DNA of 21,877 nt from Apostichopus leukothele (lineage: Eukaryota > Echinodermata > Holothuroidea > Aspidochirotida > Stichopodidae). Positions 12,701 through 18,287 of this stretch are shown piece after piece. The stretch covers positions 1-21,877 of the forward strand of contig JAAAKB020097776.1 of the NCBI GenBank assembly GCA_010014835.2, given 5' to 3'. The translations under genes were made by a program, and so were the position numbers. The notes beneath the pieces are model-generated. The model ran no database searches. It was not told where the DNA came from and saw only the letters and a list, made by a program, of their open reading frames with translations. Numbering within the stretch: the first letter of the stretch is position 1; every line of letters starts with the position of its first letter.

Positions 12701-15608
12701 GAGTTCGTCTGGGCAAAACTTATGAAAACTGTATTAAAAAGTTAATAATGACACATGCATGCTATTATGTAGAATGTTTAATGTGGTTTGTTGCTATGCC
12801 AACACAATATTGCATCAGATATGTTATCCTTTGCCTTTAGGCTACTATTCTGGAACATGAATGAAAGCTATTTATATGTTATCGTCCGTCTGTTTTGTCG
12901 CAGGAAACTATTACTGCGCAGTCGAGAAGAAAGACTCAAGGAGAATTCCTCAGTTTCTAAGTACTCTGGATACAGCTGTTGACCTCGATGTCACTGTACA
13001 CAGAGGGTCGGGTCAAACAGAGGTCAGATCTGCGGCACTCTCCATACCATTCTACCCGGGTTTCTTTGTCCATCAGGCGGAATTTACTTTGAGCTCTGTG
13101 CAGAGGAAGACGGAACTGTTTGTGGAGGGAGTGGAAAGTGTTCTCAGATCACTACAGGTGAGAAACAAGCTTTATCGGTGTATGGTTCGTTAGAGCATAG
13201 ACCACAGGGCACTGCAGCTAGTTAAAGATCTGTCAATCATAGATACTGTGTTTGATTGTGAGATATTTGACAGACTTCCTGGTTACTACAGTAGGTAAGA
13301 TGCACTCAATACATGATACACATCAGCTAGTTAAAGCAGCATCAGCTAGTTTGCATTTCATTGTCATTGGCCCACCCCATGAGTCTAGCTATAACCAAAC
13401 TTTCTTCAGTTCATTTGTACTGTGACATAATGAATACCTACAGCCAGTTTTCCTTTCACAACAGGTCACGTATCCTAATGTCGTATAATGTTGACAACAA
13501 ATACCCGGACAAACAGAGTTGATGTACTTTATTGGTCCTTCAGGGCTGTCTGTACTGAAATGCTTCGTTCTGTCGCAACGTTAAAGAGATAGTCTCGCTT
13601 ATCTTCGATCACAGGTTACAACCAACAACACAGAGCTATTAGCAATCAGCAAGCCATTCAGTAGTGGTGTTCCAAATGTCCTACATTATAACATAATGCT
13701 AAAGGATCTTCCCAGCTCTCAGTTAACACCCACGTTTCTCCAGAGTGCCGTTGAGGTCCGCAGCAGTTTAACTGACCAATCACAGGTCTTGCCAGTCAAG
13801 CTGAATTTAGTGCCAGTCGTCGTCACAGCAACAAAAGGTAAGGGTCGTGCCTTTCTATATATCATCACAAAAACGAAAGGAAGGAAAAGAGGGGGAAATA
13901 AGAATAAATACTTTGAATGTTGACTTAAAGTAACAAGGTGTTATACATTACAGGGTAAACATTGATCAAATTTGTTGGTATGGTGCACCCTCTACATAGC
14001 AGAACAGGTACTGTGTTACATGAAACATTATGAAGTTCAAGGGAGATCTAGGAATTGAATGATAACATTATGATGCTACCCATCCTCCAATACCTACCCG
14101 TCCTCCAACCCCTACCCATCCTCCTACCCATCCTCCAACCCATACTCCAACCCCAACCCATCCTCCAATACCTACCCATCATCCAACACCTACCCATCCA
14201 ATACCTACCCATCCAACACCTATCTATCCAACACCTACCATCCTCCAACACCTACCCGTCCTCCACCCCCTACCCATCCTCCAACCGATGGAAAACTATT
14301 TGTTTCTTGTGTTGCAGAAGAGGTTGTTGTTGCTGGCTGGACAGGAGTCTTTCAAGTTATTGCTAATAATTATCAAAACTGGATATTTTTATTAATATTG
14401 ATCTTAGCCATAGCTGGAGCTGTTCTTTTAGGTGAGTGCAGATATTTTGTGCCTTTGGCATTTTTCAAATAGTAAACATCATTCACCTAGGTTCCCGCAG
14501 CAAACGAATCATCAAAATTGGCTGGAAAAAAAAATTGCTAATGAGTACATACATTTTTCTTTGTCAAATAGTATAAACACTTTGGTATTGTAATAAACAG
14601 CTGATAAAATTCAGCAAACAACCATATTTTAGAGTACTTAGAGAATTTGTCATTATGATGTGTTCTCTTCTTGAGGTCATACTGTGTTTCATGATCATGT
14701 GCCTGAGTACATGTGGATATAGTTATAATTATAATACATGTAGTTATAATGTTTATGTATCTATCCTTTTCCGATGCTATTAAGTCTGACAAAATCTTTC
14801 ATATGATGTGGTAATGCTAATGCCAATACTATGCAACAACAGTACAGGGTTTCTAGAATTACCAAGTAAACTAATGATTAGGTAATGCCAAACTGTCTTC
14901 TTATTTTTCCACAGGTTATCACTTATTGCTAGCACCAAGGTATTATGCTGCTCCGGTTAACTCTAGCGCCTTCATTCAAACACCAATCCATGGTTCGCCT
15001 CCACCATATGCAATGTCCCCTTCACCAGGTAAAGAAAACATAAAATAATATAGGAAATAGTTAAACTGAGGAGTGTGATAGAGAGAAAACTGAGAGATCT
15101 TATGTGAATCCAAGGTTTCCTCAAAGCTGGTCTACCTTGAGAAGTTGTCGCTGACTGTTATATGAGTGATTTTAACCGAAATGTAATACAAACGTATGTA
15201 GTTACGTGCTGCTCAATTAATTATTTTGATGTCAGGTGTAGTTGTAGGATTTGCGTCCACCCTTCTGCTTGTGGGTGCCCTGCTTTTGCATGTGTAAAAG
15301 GCTTTGTTTACGTCACACGATGCTTCTTCAAAGTTGTACCAATGATATCTTTGAGTAACAAAGAAGGCTTGGAAATGAACCGTTATGAGATGTTGAAATT
15401 TGATCCGGTGTCATAGATTTGGTTTTCATCACAAGATAAAGTATTCACATTGAATTTTTTCATTGATAATCTCCCTGCAGTCTATGGAGGCTCTGAAGGG
15501 TCATATCAGCGGAATGACAGTTCTTTTAGAAGGAGGCATCCCCACTCACCAACAAGGCTATGGAGCACCACGTACGGACCTCAGGAAGGTGGGAGTCCAA
15601 AATACTGA
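598..15608 (+). CDS. NUP210: Nuclear pore membrane glycoprotein gp210 (NUP210), 3' 21 exons, partial
   Basis: gp210 is a single-pass pore-membrane protein whose large lumenal part lies in the perinuclear space, where it forms a ring around the nuclear pore. Twenty-one exons (listed separately) join into 1132 codons plus stop; vertebrate gp210 is about 1890 residues, so the N-terminal part lies upstream of the window. Every junction is GT-AG and every phase matches, with no frame break. Recognisable stretches, compared from memory with vertebrate gp210, include EVFPP-like IQVFPPLRLSPRNVTL, GGPQP, PFTIGSATPGLQFFWS, DEIRVEVFEKL, TNRDG, ANQT, a Cys pair (FSCHVQF and GNYYCAV), a helix starting WIFLLILILAIAGAVLLG at about residue 1036, and a tail ending LWSTTYGPQEGGSPKY. 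Candidate lumenal N-glycosylation sites are NSS, NVT, NQT, NST and NNT. The gene family is certain; the species is not. Confidence 0.95.
1115..1385 (+). repeat. Decayed direct repeats in intron 1
   Basis: The phrase AACAACGTGGAAGTTTAT occurs at 1115 and again at 1225 (110 bp apart). The phrase AGCAAGTTTGTG followed by TTTGTATAGCAT occurs at 1192 and 1354 (162 bp apart). TATGCTATG also recurs. This looks like an old, diverged local duplication with no coding content. Confidence 0.6.
1472..1680 (+). CDS. NUP210: gp210 exon 2 of window
   Basis: Residues 65-134 (209 nt, phase 1 to 0). Acceptor GGTATTTACAG, donor AATAAG/GTATTT. The peptide has PVTLTATSTSYD, a stretch of alternating beta-strand type, and ends LSIFNHPSNK, matching the vertebrate V-T-I-Y-N-H-P motif. 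The first codon is split, one base coming from exon 1. The following intron (1681-2587) contains a CT/GA-rich tract and a 58 bp tandem array. Confidence 0.95.
1893..1990 (+). repeat. Polypyrimidine tract followed by GA-rich mirror partner
   Basis: About 60 bases of almost pure C/T with repeated CTT units (1893-1962) are followed within about 15 bases by a GAAGAGGAGGAGGAAGG purine tract. The two halves are roughly complementary, so the strand could fold or form triplex DNA. It is intronic, and the small open frames over it are composition artefacts. Confidence 0.6.
2105..2272 (+). repeat. 58-bp tandem repeat, about 2.9 copies
   Basis: Units begin at 2105, 2163 and 2221, each starting CACATTAAGGCAA and containing TATCAAAAGTAGAT and GCTGAGGAGGA. 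Copies 1 and 2 are identical over their visible length. Copy 3 has a four-base insertion and a few substitutions. It lies inside intron 2. The near-identity of the first two copies suggests recent expansion. Confidence 0.95.
2588..2818 (+). CDS. NUP210: gp210 exon 3 of window
   Basis: Residues 135-211 (231 nt, phase 0 to 0). Acceptor TTTTTTTCTTTAACAG, donor CGG/GTATGT. The peptide opens AELKLLGGSSHFLLRP and contains ITAIDLCLATTHHASAEV, matching the vertebrate D-L-C-L motif. It ends with a strand TIQLLVVDR. A longer open frame across the same bases in another register is a shadow. Intron 3 (2819-3308) shows nothing beyond AT-rich sequence. Confidence 0.95.
3309..3436 (+). CDS. NUP210: gp210 exon 4 of window
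   Basis: Residues 212-253 (128 nt, phase 0 to 2). Acceptor TTGCTTGCTACAG, donor GTTAG/GTGAGC. The peptide has IIAEVRVLDSTGQPL and VSFFPLMNLKPNVES, corresponding to vertebrate AYVRVLDLHKKPF and YFPFMDLKL. The last codon (AG plus A, Arg) is split across intron 4, which is 269 bp long and contains a C-rich pyrimidine tract. Confidence 0.95.
3495..3625 (+). repeat. C/T-rich low-complexity tract in intron 4
   Basis: About 130 bases dominated by CCCATCC, CCTTC and TCCC-type words with very little G. It lies 80 bases before the exon 5 acceptor. It resembles, but is not the same as, the pyrimidine minisatellite before exon 19. Confidence 0.7.
3706..3907 (+). CDS. NUP210: gp210 exon 5 of window
   Basis: Residues 254-321 (202 nt, phase 2 to 0). 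Acceptor CACACAG, donor CAA/GTGAGT. The peptide includes LAFTATSKTGQLVSSRVRD and IQVFPPLRLSPRNVTLIVG, a close match to vertebrate IEVFPPFRLMPRKVTLLIG and the most diagnostic block in the window. NVT is a possible glycosylation site. It leads into the Big-2-like domain continued in exon 6. Intron 5 contains a 43 bp tandem array. Confidence 0.96.
4178..4302 (+). repeat. 43-bp tandem repeat, about 3 copies
   Basis: The word CTTACATGATATCCCATAGT starts at 4191, 4234 and 4277, followed each time by AGTCTG and, in two copies, by GCAGCAGCACTCAAACA. A diverged partial copy precedes the first unit. The array is in intron 5 and ends about 75 bases before the exon 6 acceptor. Confidence 0.95.
4380..4559 (+). 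CDS. NUP210: gp210 exon 6 of window (Big-2-like domain)
   Basis: Residues 322-381 (180 nt, phase 0 to 0). Acceptor TTAATATCACAG, donor ACA/GTGAGT. The peptide begins IRSLGGPQPLSEVDYSN, sharing GGPQP with vertebrate gp210, and continues QIAEISGSGIIEAQAVGNTV. That is the strand-turn-strand pattern of bacterial Ig-like group 2 (Big-2) domains known in this family. Intron 6 (4560-5154) contains a short 15 bp tandem array. Confidence 0.96.
4841..4904 (+). repeat. 15-bp tandem repeat, about 4 copies
   Basis: Unit TTTATTTATGGTCTG repeats about four times inside intron 6, with one substitution (GGGCTG). Because the period is a multiple of three, one frame reads an artificial YGLFI repeat. This is not coding. 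Confidence 0.93.
5155..5367 (+). CDS. NUP210: gp210 exon 7 of window
   Basis: Residues 382-452 (213 nt, phase 0 to 0). Acceptor TTTGTATACAG, donor GAA/GTGAGT. The peptide contains GGVKIHAPLHRLETDTLMP and PFTIGSATPGLQFFWSSSN, closely matching vertebrate VRIRAPIMRMRTGTQMP and PFSFGNAVPGLTFHWS. The following 943-bp intron 7 holds the largest intronic array, with a 56 bp unit. Confidence 0.96.
5530..5930 (+). repeat. 56-bp tandem repeat, about 6 copies plus a decayed seventh
   Basis: The anchor GTGGCCCACT recurs at 5541, 5597, 5653, 5709, 5765 and 5820, a steady 56 bp period (one step of 55). Each unit carries GTGGG-type sequence, TGTGAGATATGAGTA and GATCCA. Copies 2-4 are most alike and the 3' copies are more diverged; a degenerate copy extends to about 5930. 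It lies in intron 7. Open frames on the - strand across it are repeat artefacts. Confidence 0.95.
6311..6466 (+). CDS. NUP210: gp210 exon 8 of window
   Basis: Residues 453-504 (156 nt, phase 0 to 0). Acceptor TTTCTCTATCAAG, donor GAG/GTGTGT. The peptide contains TVNPGEATLRLQVTV and ends GLLTDEIRVEV, matching vertebrate ELSDEIQVQV immediately before FEKL. Intron 8 (346 bp) ends in a duplicated acceptor region. Confidence 0.95.
6691..6813 (+). repeat. 61-bp tandem duplication copying a 3' splice site
   Basis: Two adjacent 61-bp copies share TTGGTGRTACACAGTCRCTGTAG and end in TTCTTTCRTCCAGGTATT. Copy 1 ends at the AG at 6750-6751 and copy 2 at the real AG at 6811-6812. The unit therefore carries a pyrimidine tract, the AG and the first exon bases. 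The downstream copy is the one that joins exon 8 to exon 9 in frame. Confidence 0.9.
6813..6898 (+). CDS. NUP210: gp210 exon 9 of window
   Basis: Residues 505-532 (86 nt, phase 0 to 2). Acceptor TTTCATCCAG, donor AACAG/GTAATA. The peptide starts VFEKLVMFDSCECRLLM, following vertebrate VFEKLQLL, and ends KTN before a split Arg codon. The acceptor is the 3' copy of the 61 bp duplication; an almost identical one lies upstream at 6752. Intron 9 (6899-7342) shows no repeats. Confidence 0.94.
7343..7517 (+). CDS. NUP210: gp210 exon 10 of window
   Basis: Residues 533-591 (175 nt, phase 2 to 0). Acceptor CTGCATCTTGTAG, donor CAG/GTAAAA. Together with exon 9 it gives the conserved TNRDG. It then reads VTSGSRTGKAVIEVVARE and RANQTMLALVQ, matching vertebrate GTSTIEVIAQEPFGANQTI. 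NQT is a possible N-glycosylation site that appears conserved. A long - strand open frame over this exon is a shadow. Intron 10 (7518-8060) shows nothing notable. Confidence 0.95.
8061..8236 (+). CDS. NUP210: gp210 exon 11 of window
   Basis: Residues 592-649 (176 nt, phase 0 to 2). Acceptor TTTTCCTACCTCAG, donor CATCG/GTAAGA. The peptide begins VKPVSYIAIEPATRLATS, following vertebrate VKVSPVSYLRV, and continues GLPLAFSVGFYDNIGERFDA, matching [20 protein letters not shown]. The final Arg codon is split. Intron 11 (8237-8758) shows nothing beyond AT-rich sequence. Confidence 0.95.
8759..8843 (+). CDS. NUP210: gp210 exon 12 of window
   Basis: Residues 650-678 (85 nt, phase 2 to 0). Acceptor GTTTTTGCAG, donor AAG/GTTAGT. 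It encodes RFDYLQLQAGPENSTFAARA followed by HHGSTIFK; vertebrate gp210 has [20 protein letters not shown] here. The NST sequon aligns with the vertebrate NNT. Intron 12 (8844-9776, 933 bp) contains an imperfect 80-bp duplication. Confidence 0.93.
9521..9700 (+). repeat. Imperfect direct repeats of about 80 bp in intron 12
   Basis: AATAAAGGAGTTTGTTGG occurs at 9546 and 9626, each preceded by an A-A-R-CCTGTTCC word (9523 and 9607) and followed by TGACCTT, CTGTTT and ATGAAATAAA words. A third partial copy begins around 9683. It is a diverged local duplication with no coding content. Confidence 0.7.
9777..9909 (+). CDS. NUP210: gp210 exon 13 of window
   Basis: Residues 679-722 (133 nt, phase 0 to 1). 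Acceptor TTTTCTCCGCAG, donor GAAG/GTATGT. The peptide IWDEDNPRVDDYVNVPVGN, then DFVVGDVIRMHTPL, follows vertebrate RVWDAEHPGLSDFMPLPV and AMVVGDVLCL. Intron 13 (9910-10873, 964 bp) is the longest intron here and shows no repeat array. Confidence 0.95.
10874..11007 (+). CDS. NUP210: gp210 exon 14 of window (second Big-2-like repeat)
   Basis: Residues 723-767 (134 nt, phase 1 to 0). Acceptor TCTTCCATCACAG, donor GAA/GTAAGT. The peptide KKVQWSSSDDMVLSVRSDG, then LAVGHAPGKVTIYLDVG, has the W-S-S-S / G-x-A-x-G-x-A-x-G-x-V-x-V pattern of a Big-2-like strand set and matches vertebrate [20 protein letters not shown]. Intron 14 (11008-11612) ends with a poly-C cryptic acceptor. Confidence 0.95.
11541..11559 (+). 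other. Poly-C cryptic 3' splice site in intron 14
   Basis: A run of twelve C followed by TTTTAG gives a strong-looking acceptor ending at 11559, 53 bases upstream of the acceptor that joins the exons in frame (AG at 11611-11612). Its use would add 53 bases and reach a TGA at the second codon. Confidence 0.6.
11613..11739 (+). CDS. NUP210: gp210 exon 15 of window
   Basis: Residues 768-809 (127 nt, phase 0 to 1). Acceptor TGTATTTTTGTAG, donor AAAG/GTAAAA. The peptide VVVGPITRIALQEDATSS, then GEVRVTVLLNGKGSFKG, follows vertebrate VVVSVPQRIMARHL and KVIVAVGDRSSNLRG. Intron 15 (11740-12237) holds a possible 42-base cassette exon at 11819-11860. Confidence 0.93.
11819..11860 (+). other. Possible 42-nt cassette exon in gp210 intron 15
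   Basis: The stretch begins after CTTATTTTAAAG and ends CAG/GTGAGG, a strong donor. It is 42 nt long, and phase 1 on both sides fits exon 15 and exon 16 exactly. It would insert SVRIADNETVIPAG, which looks coding. Vertebrate gp210 spacing between LRG and the next Cys fits the form without it, so it would be an optional insert. If the donor is not used, the frame continues five codons to a TGA at 11878. Transcript evidence is lacking. Confidence 0.4.
12238..12375 (+). CDS. NUP210: gp210 exon 16 of window
   Basis: Residues 810-855 (138 nt, phase 1 to 1, so it could be skipped without breaking the frame). Acceptor TTATCTTTAG, donor ACAG/GTAAGG. It encodes LEELHPPFSCHVQFSGVKN, matching vertebrate IQALHPETLISCQSQF, and ends FATYPRFDRQTG, matching VEPQFDTALG. 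Cys 829 is the first of a conserved pair completed in exon 17. Intron 16 (12376-12903) shows nothing notable. Confidence 0.95.
12904..13157 (+). CDS. NUP210: gp210 exon 17 of window
   Basis: Residues 856-940 (254 nt, phase 1 to 0), the longest exon here. Acceptor CTGTTTTGTCGCAG, donor CAG/GTGAGA. It begins GNYYCAVEKKD (vertebrate GQYFCSI), an Ig-like Y-x-C strand. It continues SIPFYPGFFVHQAEFTLSS, matching vertebrate EVPFSPGLFADQAEILLSN, one of the best-conserved blocks. Intron 17 (13158-13614) shows nothing notable apart from repeated CAGCTAGTT words. Confidence 0.97.
13615..13837 (+). CDS. NUP210: gp210 exon 18 of window
   Basis: Residues 941-1014 (223 nt, phase 0 to 1). Acceptor TCTTCGATCACAG, donor AAAG/GTAAGG. 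The peptide VTTNNTELLAISKPFSSG, then LHYNIMLKDLP, follows vertebrate [20 protein letters not shown] and ITYTVGVLD. It ends LPVKLNLVPVVVTATK, the last lumenal strand before the membrane segment. NNT is a possible glycosylation site. Confidence 0.95.
14078..14285 (+). repeat. Pyrimidine/A-rich minisatellite before the transmembrane exon
   Basis: About 200 bases of CCTACCCATCCTCCAAYA-type units of variable length (mostly 15-18 bp, some shortened to CCTACCCATCCAATA), almost without G on the + strand. It ends about 30 bases before the exon 19 acceptor, so it abuts the branch point and pyrimidine tract. Open frames across it on both strands are repeat artefacts. Confidence 0.92.
14318..14431 (+). 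CDS. NUP210: gp210 exon 19 of window (transmembrane exon)
   Basis: Residues 1015-1052 (114 nt, phase 1 to 1). Acceptor CTTGTGTTGCAG, donor TTAG/GTGAGT. It encodes a short lumenal stem (EEVVVAGWTGVFQVIANNYQ) and the helix WIFLLILILAIAGAVLLG, which completes in exon 20. This anchors gp210 in the pore membrane. The vertebrate counterpart has a stem ending SYQVMFFTLFALLAG. Because the exon is frame-neutral, skipping it would remove most of the anchor while keeping the tail in frame. Confidence 0.96.
14915..15028 (+). CDS. NUP210: gp210 exon 20 of window (membrane exit and tail)
   Basis: Residues 1053-1090 (114 nt, phase 1 to 1). Acceptor TTATTTTTCCACAG, donor CCAG/GTAAAG. It starts GYHLLLAPRYYAAPV, ending the helix, then IQTPIHGSPPPYAMSPSP, a Pro/Ser-rich tail like that of vertebrate gp210 ([21 protein letters not shown]). 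Introns 19 (14432-14914) and 20 (15029-15480) show no repeats. Retention of intron 20 would end the protein after six more codons. Confidence 0.95.
15481..15608 (+). CDS. NUP210: gp210 last coding exon and stop
   Basis: Residues 1091-1132 and TGA (128 nt, entering in phase 1). Acceptor AATCTCCCTGCAG. The tail reads VYGGSEGSYQRNDSSFRRRH, then SPTRLWSTTYGPQEGGSPKY and stop. LWSTTY corresponds to vertebrate GLWSPAYASH. The Arg/His cluster and Ser/Pro pairs suggest a phosphorylatable cytoplasmic tail, which is inference. A longer open frame in another register overlaps and is a shadow. Confidence 0.95.
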
Positions 15609-15968
15609 TCAGCCTGGCTTCAAGGTCTCAATGGTGCTTTGTGCAGTAATTCCTTCCAGCGAGAAAACAACGAGGCTACCTCAATTCTGAAGGAGGGGAG
15701 TGTGTAGCAAGAGTCGCAAAAGCATGTGCGAGAGTACACCTCTTGCTTAAACAGTCGCTTTTGTCCAAGTGAGCTATGCACTCTGACTTGAAATGTGTGT
15801 GAGGCAATTTTGGGAAAAAGTGATTTGTTTAATATGAAATCACCAATCTACAGCAAGGATTCTCTTACCATTATTTTTTAATTACTTTTCATTTTGAGAA
15901 AGCTGTTTGATGCATATGAGGGCAAGTAGGATGATGGTCCTAGTATTGTGATCATATCATATACAAAA

Positions 15969-15974
15969 AATAAA
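15969..15974 (+). terminator. Proximal AATAAA polyadenylation signal
   Basis: AATAAA about 360 bases after the gp210 stop, within an A-rich stretch. It is the first canonical signal downstream of the stop. Confidence 0.4.
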
Positions 15975-16237
15975 ATCCAAATTAGAACCTGTCACTTCTA
16001 CAAAAGTCAGGGACAACTACTGGCAGTGACTTATTATAGCAGTATGAGTGTAATTTTCTGTAGATTTCATTTTTTTTGGGGGGGGGGTAGTTTTGGAATG
16101 TTGGAGTTGTAAAAATATGGAACAATCATCTTGTGATTCAGTGGCTAACTTCATTGATCAATTGACAAAACATGTCATCAAAGAAATTGAGAGGATGGTT
16201 CCACATTCTACACATATGGTGATACTCCAATAGAGAC

Positions 16238-16243
16238 AATAAA
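16238..16243 (+). terminator. Second AATAAA polyadenylation signal
   Basis: AATAAA about 630 bases after the gp210 stop, followed within 25 bases by GTGTATGTATTT, a GU-rich-like downstream element, which makes it a good candidate for the main cleavage site. Confidence 0.45.
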
Positions 16244-17223
16244 GAAAGAAAAGTGTATGTATTTAATACTTCATTGTTAACTTCGAAAGCATGTTTATGT
16301 TAATAGGGTAACCCACTGTATGTATGTATTGTAGATACACATGCTGAGTCAACAGTAATGCTGTAGGGTATGTCTTTCTCAAGGTAGCTGGTCCTTTCAA
16401 AATCATCCCTCGTGAAGACTTTTATCGTATTGCACGACTTCTGTGCCTTAATTTTGAAGAAAGCTGAACCTTTTCACCATTCCTGTATTATACAATGCAA
16501 AACCTTTTCTTAATTGTTCTTTCACACAAGCTAGCATAATATGCGATATAAACAGGTTAAGAATATTCATGCATGAAATATCATTTTGACGGTCAGACCG
16601 TTTCTTATTTACACGTTTCTTATTTTGCATATGCAATATTAAGCATGAATACATTTGAATACTAATTATGAGGAATGAAGAAAACCAATTTCATCTTATT
16701 TCACGGTTAGAGAGTTCCAATCGAATGTACATTATTTCCCATCTATCCCAATTCAAGTTTACTTACACATCTACTCTTACACATTTAGTCAGTGTTAAAT
16801 TTCTCTTTTGTACACTGAACTCTGATTTCTTTTGTTCAATAATGTCGTGTGCGTTAGTTTATGGGTGTTAATTGTTCAATTGAATATATTTTTACTACAT
16901 AAAACATTAACAATGTCATGTTAAGAATGTTCCAGTGTTGTCTCTTGGTTGAGAGATTAGTCCATGTCAGATCATGTTCTACTTGTCATTTATTTTTTTG
17001 CTACCTGTAAATGTAAATTCTAGTGTTTTTGTCAGCCCTTTTTTTCATTTTCTTTGTGTATTTGTTTGTAGCAAAGATACTGTATGATACTTCAGATGTG
17101 TGTTATTGGTTTTGATTCCTCACCAGCTTTGTTCATTTTTAAACAATGCTTCATTCCTTAATATATGTCTTCAAAGTTTTGAGATGATTAAAACAGGATA
17201 GGGAATGTTTATAGGTTGGAGTA

Positions 17224-17244
17224 GGGGGGGGGGGAGGGGGGGGG
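17224..17244 (+). repeat. G11AG9 homopurine run
   Basis: Eleven G, one A, nine G, followed by CAAAA. It could form a G-quadruplex in DNA, or in RNA if the long gp210 3' UTR is made. Length in the assembly may be unreliable because of homopolymer error. Confidence 0.9.
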
Positions 17245-18133
17245 CAAAAGGTAGCAGAGGGAGAAAGGCAGGCAAAACTTTCAGAGTAGTCATATGTAAT
17301 AAGCAATAATGCGATATGTACTTCTGTTGTGTGTGGGAAGGATGGATATGTATCCATGTTTGTTTTAATTTTTAATTATGCAAATGAACCTACATATTTA
17401 TTTACTGCTGTACATCTGTAGGAATTGGTTTGAAAAGTCCGTTCTTTATCATCTTCCATCATTTTCATTCCCTCCTGATCATCTCCAACTTTTGACGGTG
17501 CTGAACTTTCGACGATGCTTTTAAGTAAAACTGTTCATAGAATAGATATTATGTCTAACAGGATTTTAAATTCTATTTGGGGAATGAGGTGCGTAGGTCA
17601 AGAAAACTATTTTCTCTTCAGATTTTCTCTTCTGTTGTCTAGTACTAGATGCAGCGCAGATTAACTCCCTCCAGGGACCGTAGTATCCAGTGCTCTTACC
17701 GATCGCTATTGAGTTTTTGCACGACGCAACATCAACACTAAGCATTATAATGAGCAAGCTTCGTTGGACATCAATTTGTAAATATATTTGTACTATATAG
17801 GTGCTGGATCCAAGAAAGCTTTTGTACAATTTTCTTTTCTTTTGACTATAATAGTCAATCTTTCTATTTTCATTCCTGTTTTAGTCACTTTAAGGTTATT
17901 ATCTTGGGAGTAATTTGAGTATAACATTTACAACTTGAAGAATGGAGTTTCAATGTGTGCACATCTTCTGGACTGCAGTTTTTGTTGTTTCGTGTTTTCA
18001 ATTCAGTTGACTACCCATTTTTATCATTGTCAAGGACATAAAGAAGACAAAGTGTTTTACCGTGTGCCCGAATTTCCCCAAAACATAAGGGGGAGAGTTA
18101 TTGCTAGCCATTGGGATAGTTTGCAATGGATGA

Positions 18134-18146
18134 AATAAACAATAAA
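18134..18146 (+). terminator. Distal tandem AATAAA signals
   Basis: Two AATAAA words (18134-18139 and 18141-18146) overlap a short purine-rich stretch and are followed by a T-rich region with TTTGTTCTTTTTCC. They lie about 2.5 kb beyond the gp210 stop and just before the satellite, and would define the longest 3' UTR. Confidence 0.45.
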
Positions 18147-18287
18147 AGAAAAAATTTGTAAGTTATTTGTTCTTTTTCCTTTTGCTGTTGTGACACCCTG
18201 CAGCTGTTACATACTATATTAACAAGAATTCACTGCTACTGTAAATCAAAGGAGAGGCAAAACTAATTTCCGGCCTGTTCCCTGCCC

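Larger units (their letters stand above)
15609..18155 (+). other. Probable gp210 3' UTR
   Basis: There is no convincing coding exon after the stop. AATAAA signals at 15969, 16238, 18134 and 18141 allow UTRs of about 0.4, 0.65 or 2.55 kb. The longest form would include a G10 run (16078-16087), a G11AG9 run (17224-17244), the palindrome TTGCATATGCAA (16625-16636) and a Pumilio-type TGTAAATA (17777-17784). Which end is used cannot be told from sequence. Confidence 0.6.

Noticed and set aside
14048-14366. Pro/Leu-rich and Trp/Gly/Met-rich open frames on both strands
   Set aside because: Both are translations of the pyrimidine minisatellite in intron 18. The + strand frame also runs out of register with the true exon 19.
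15162-15416. Cys-rich 84-codon open frame in intron 20
   Set aside because: There is no splice fit to gp210, no signal peptide pattern and no neighbouring evidence. It is likely chance.
17935-18138. 67-codon open frame at the end of the probable 3' UTR
   Set aside because: It ends within the polyadenylation signal region and shows no domain, so it is most likely untranslated sequence.
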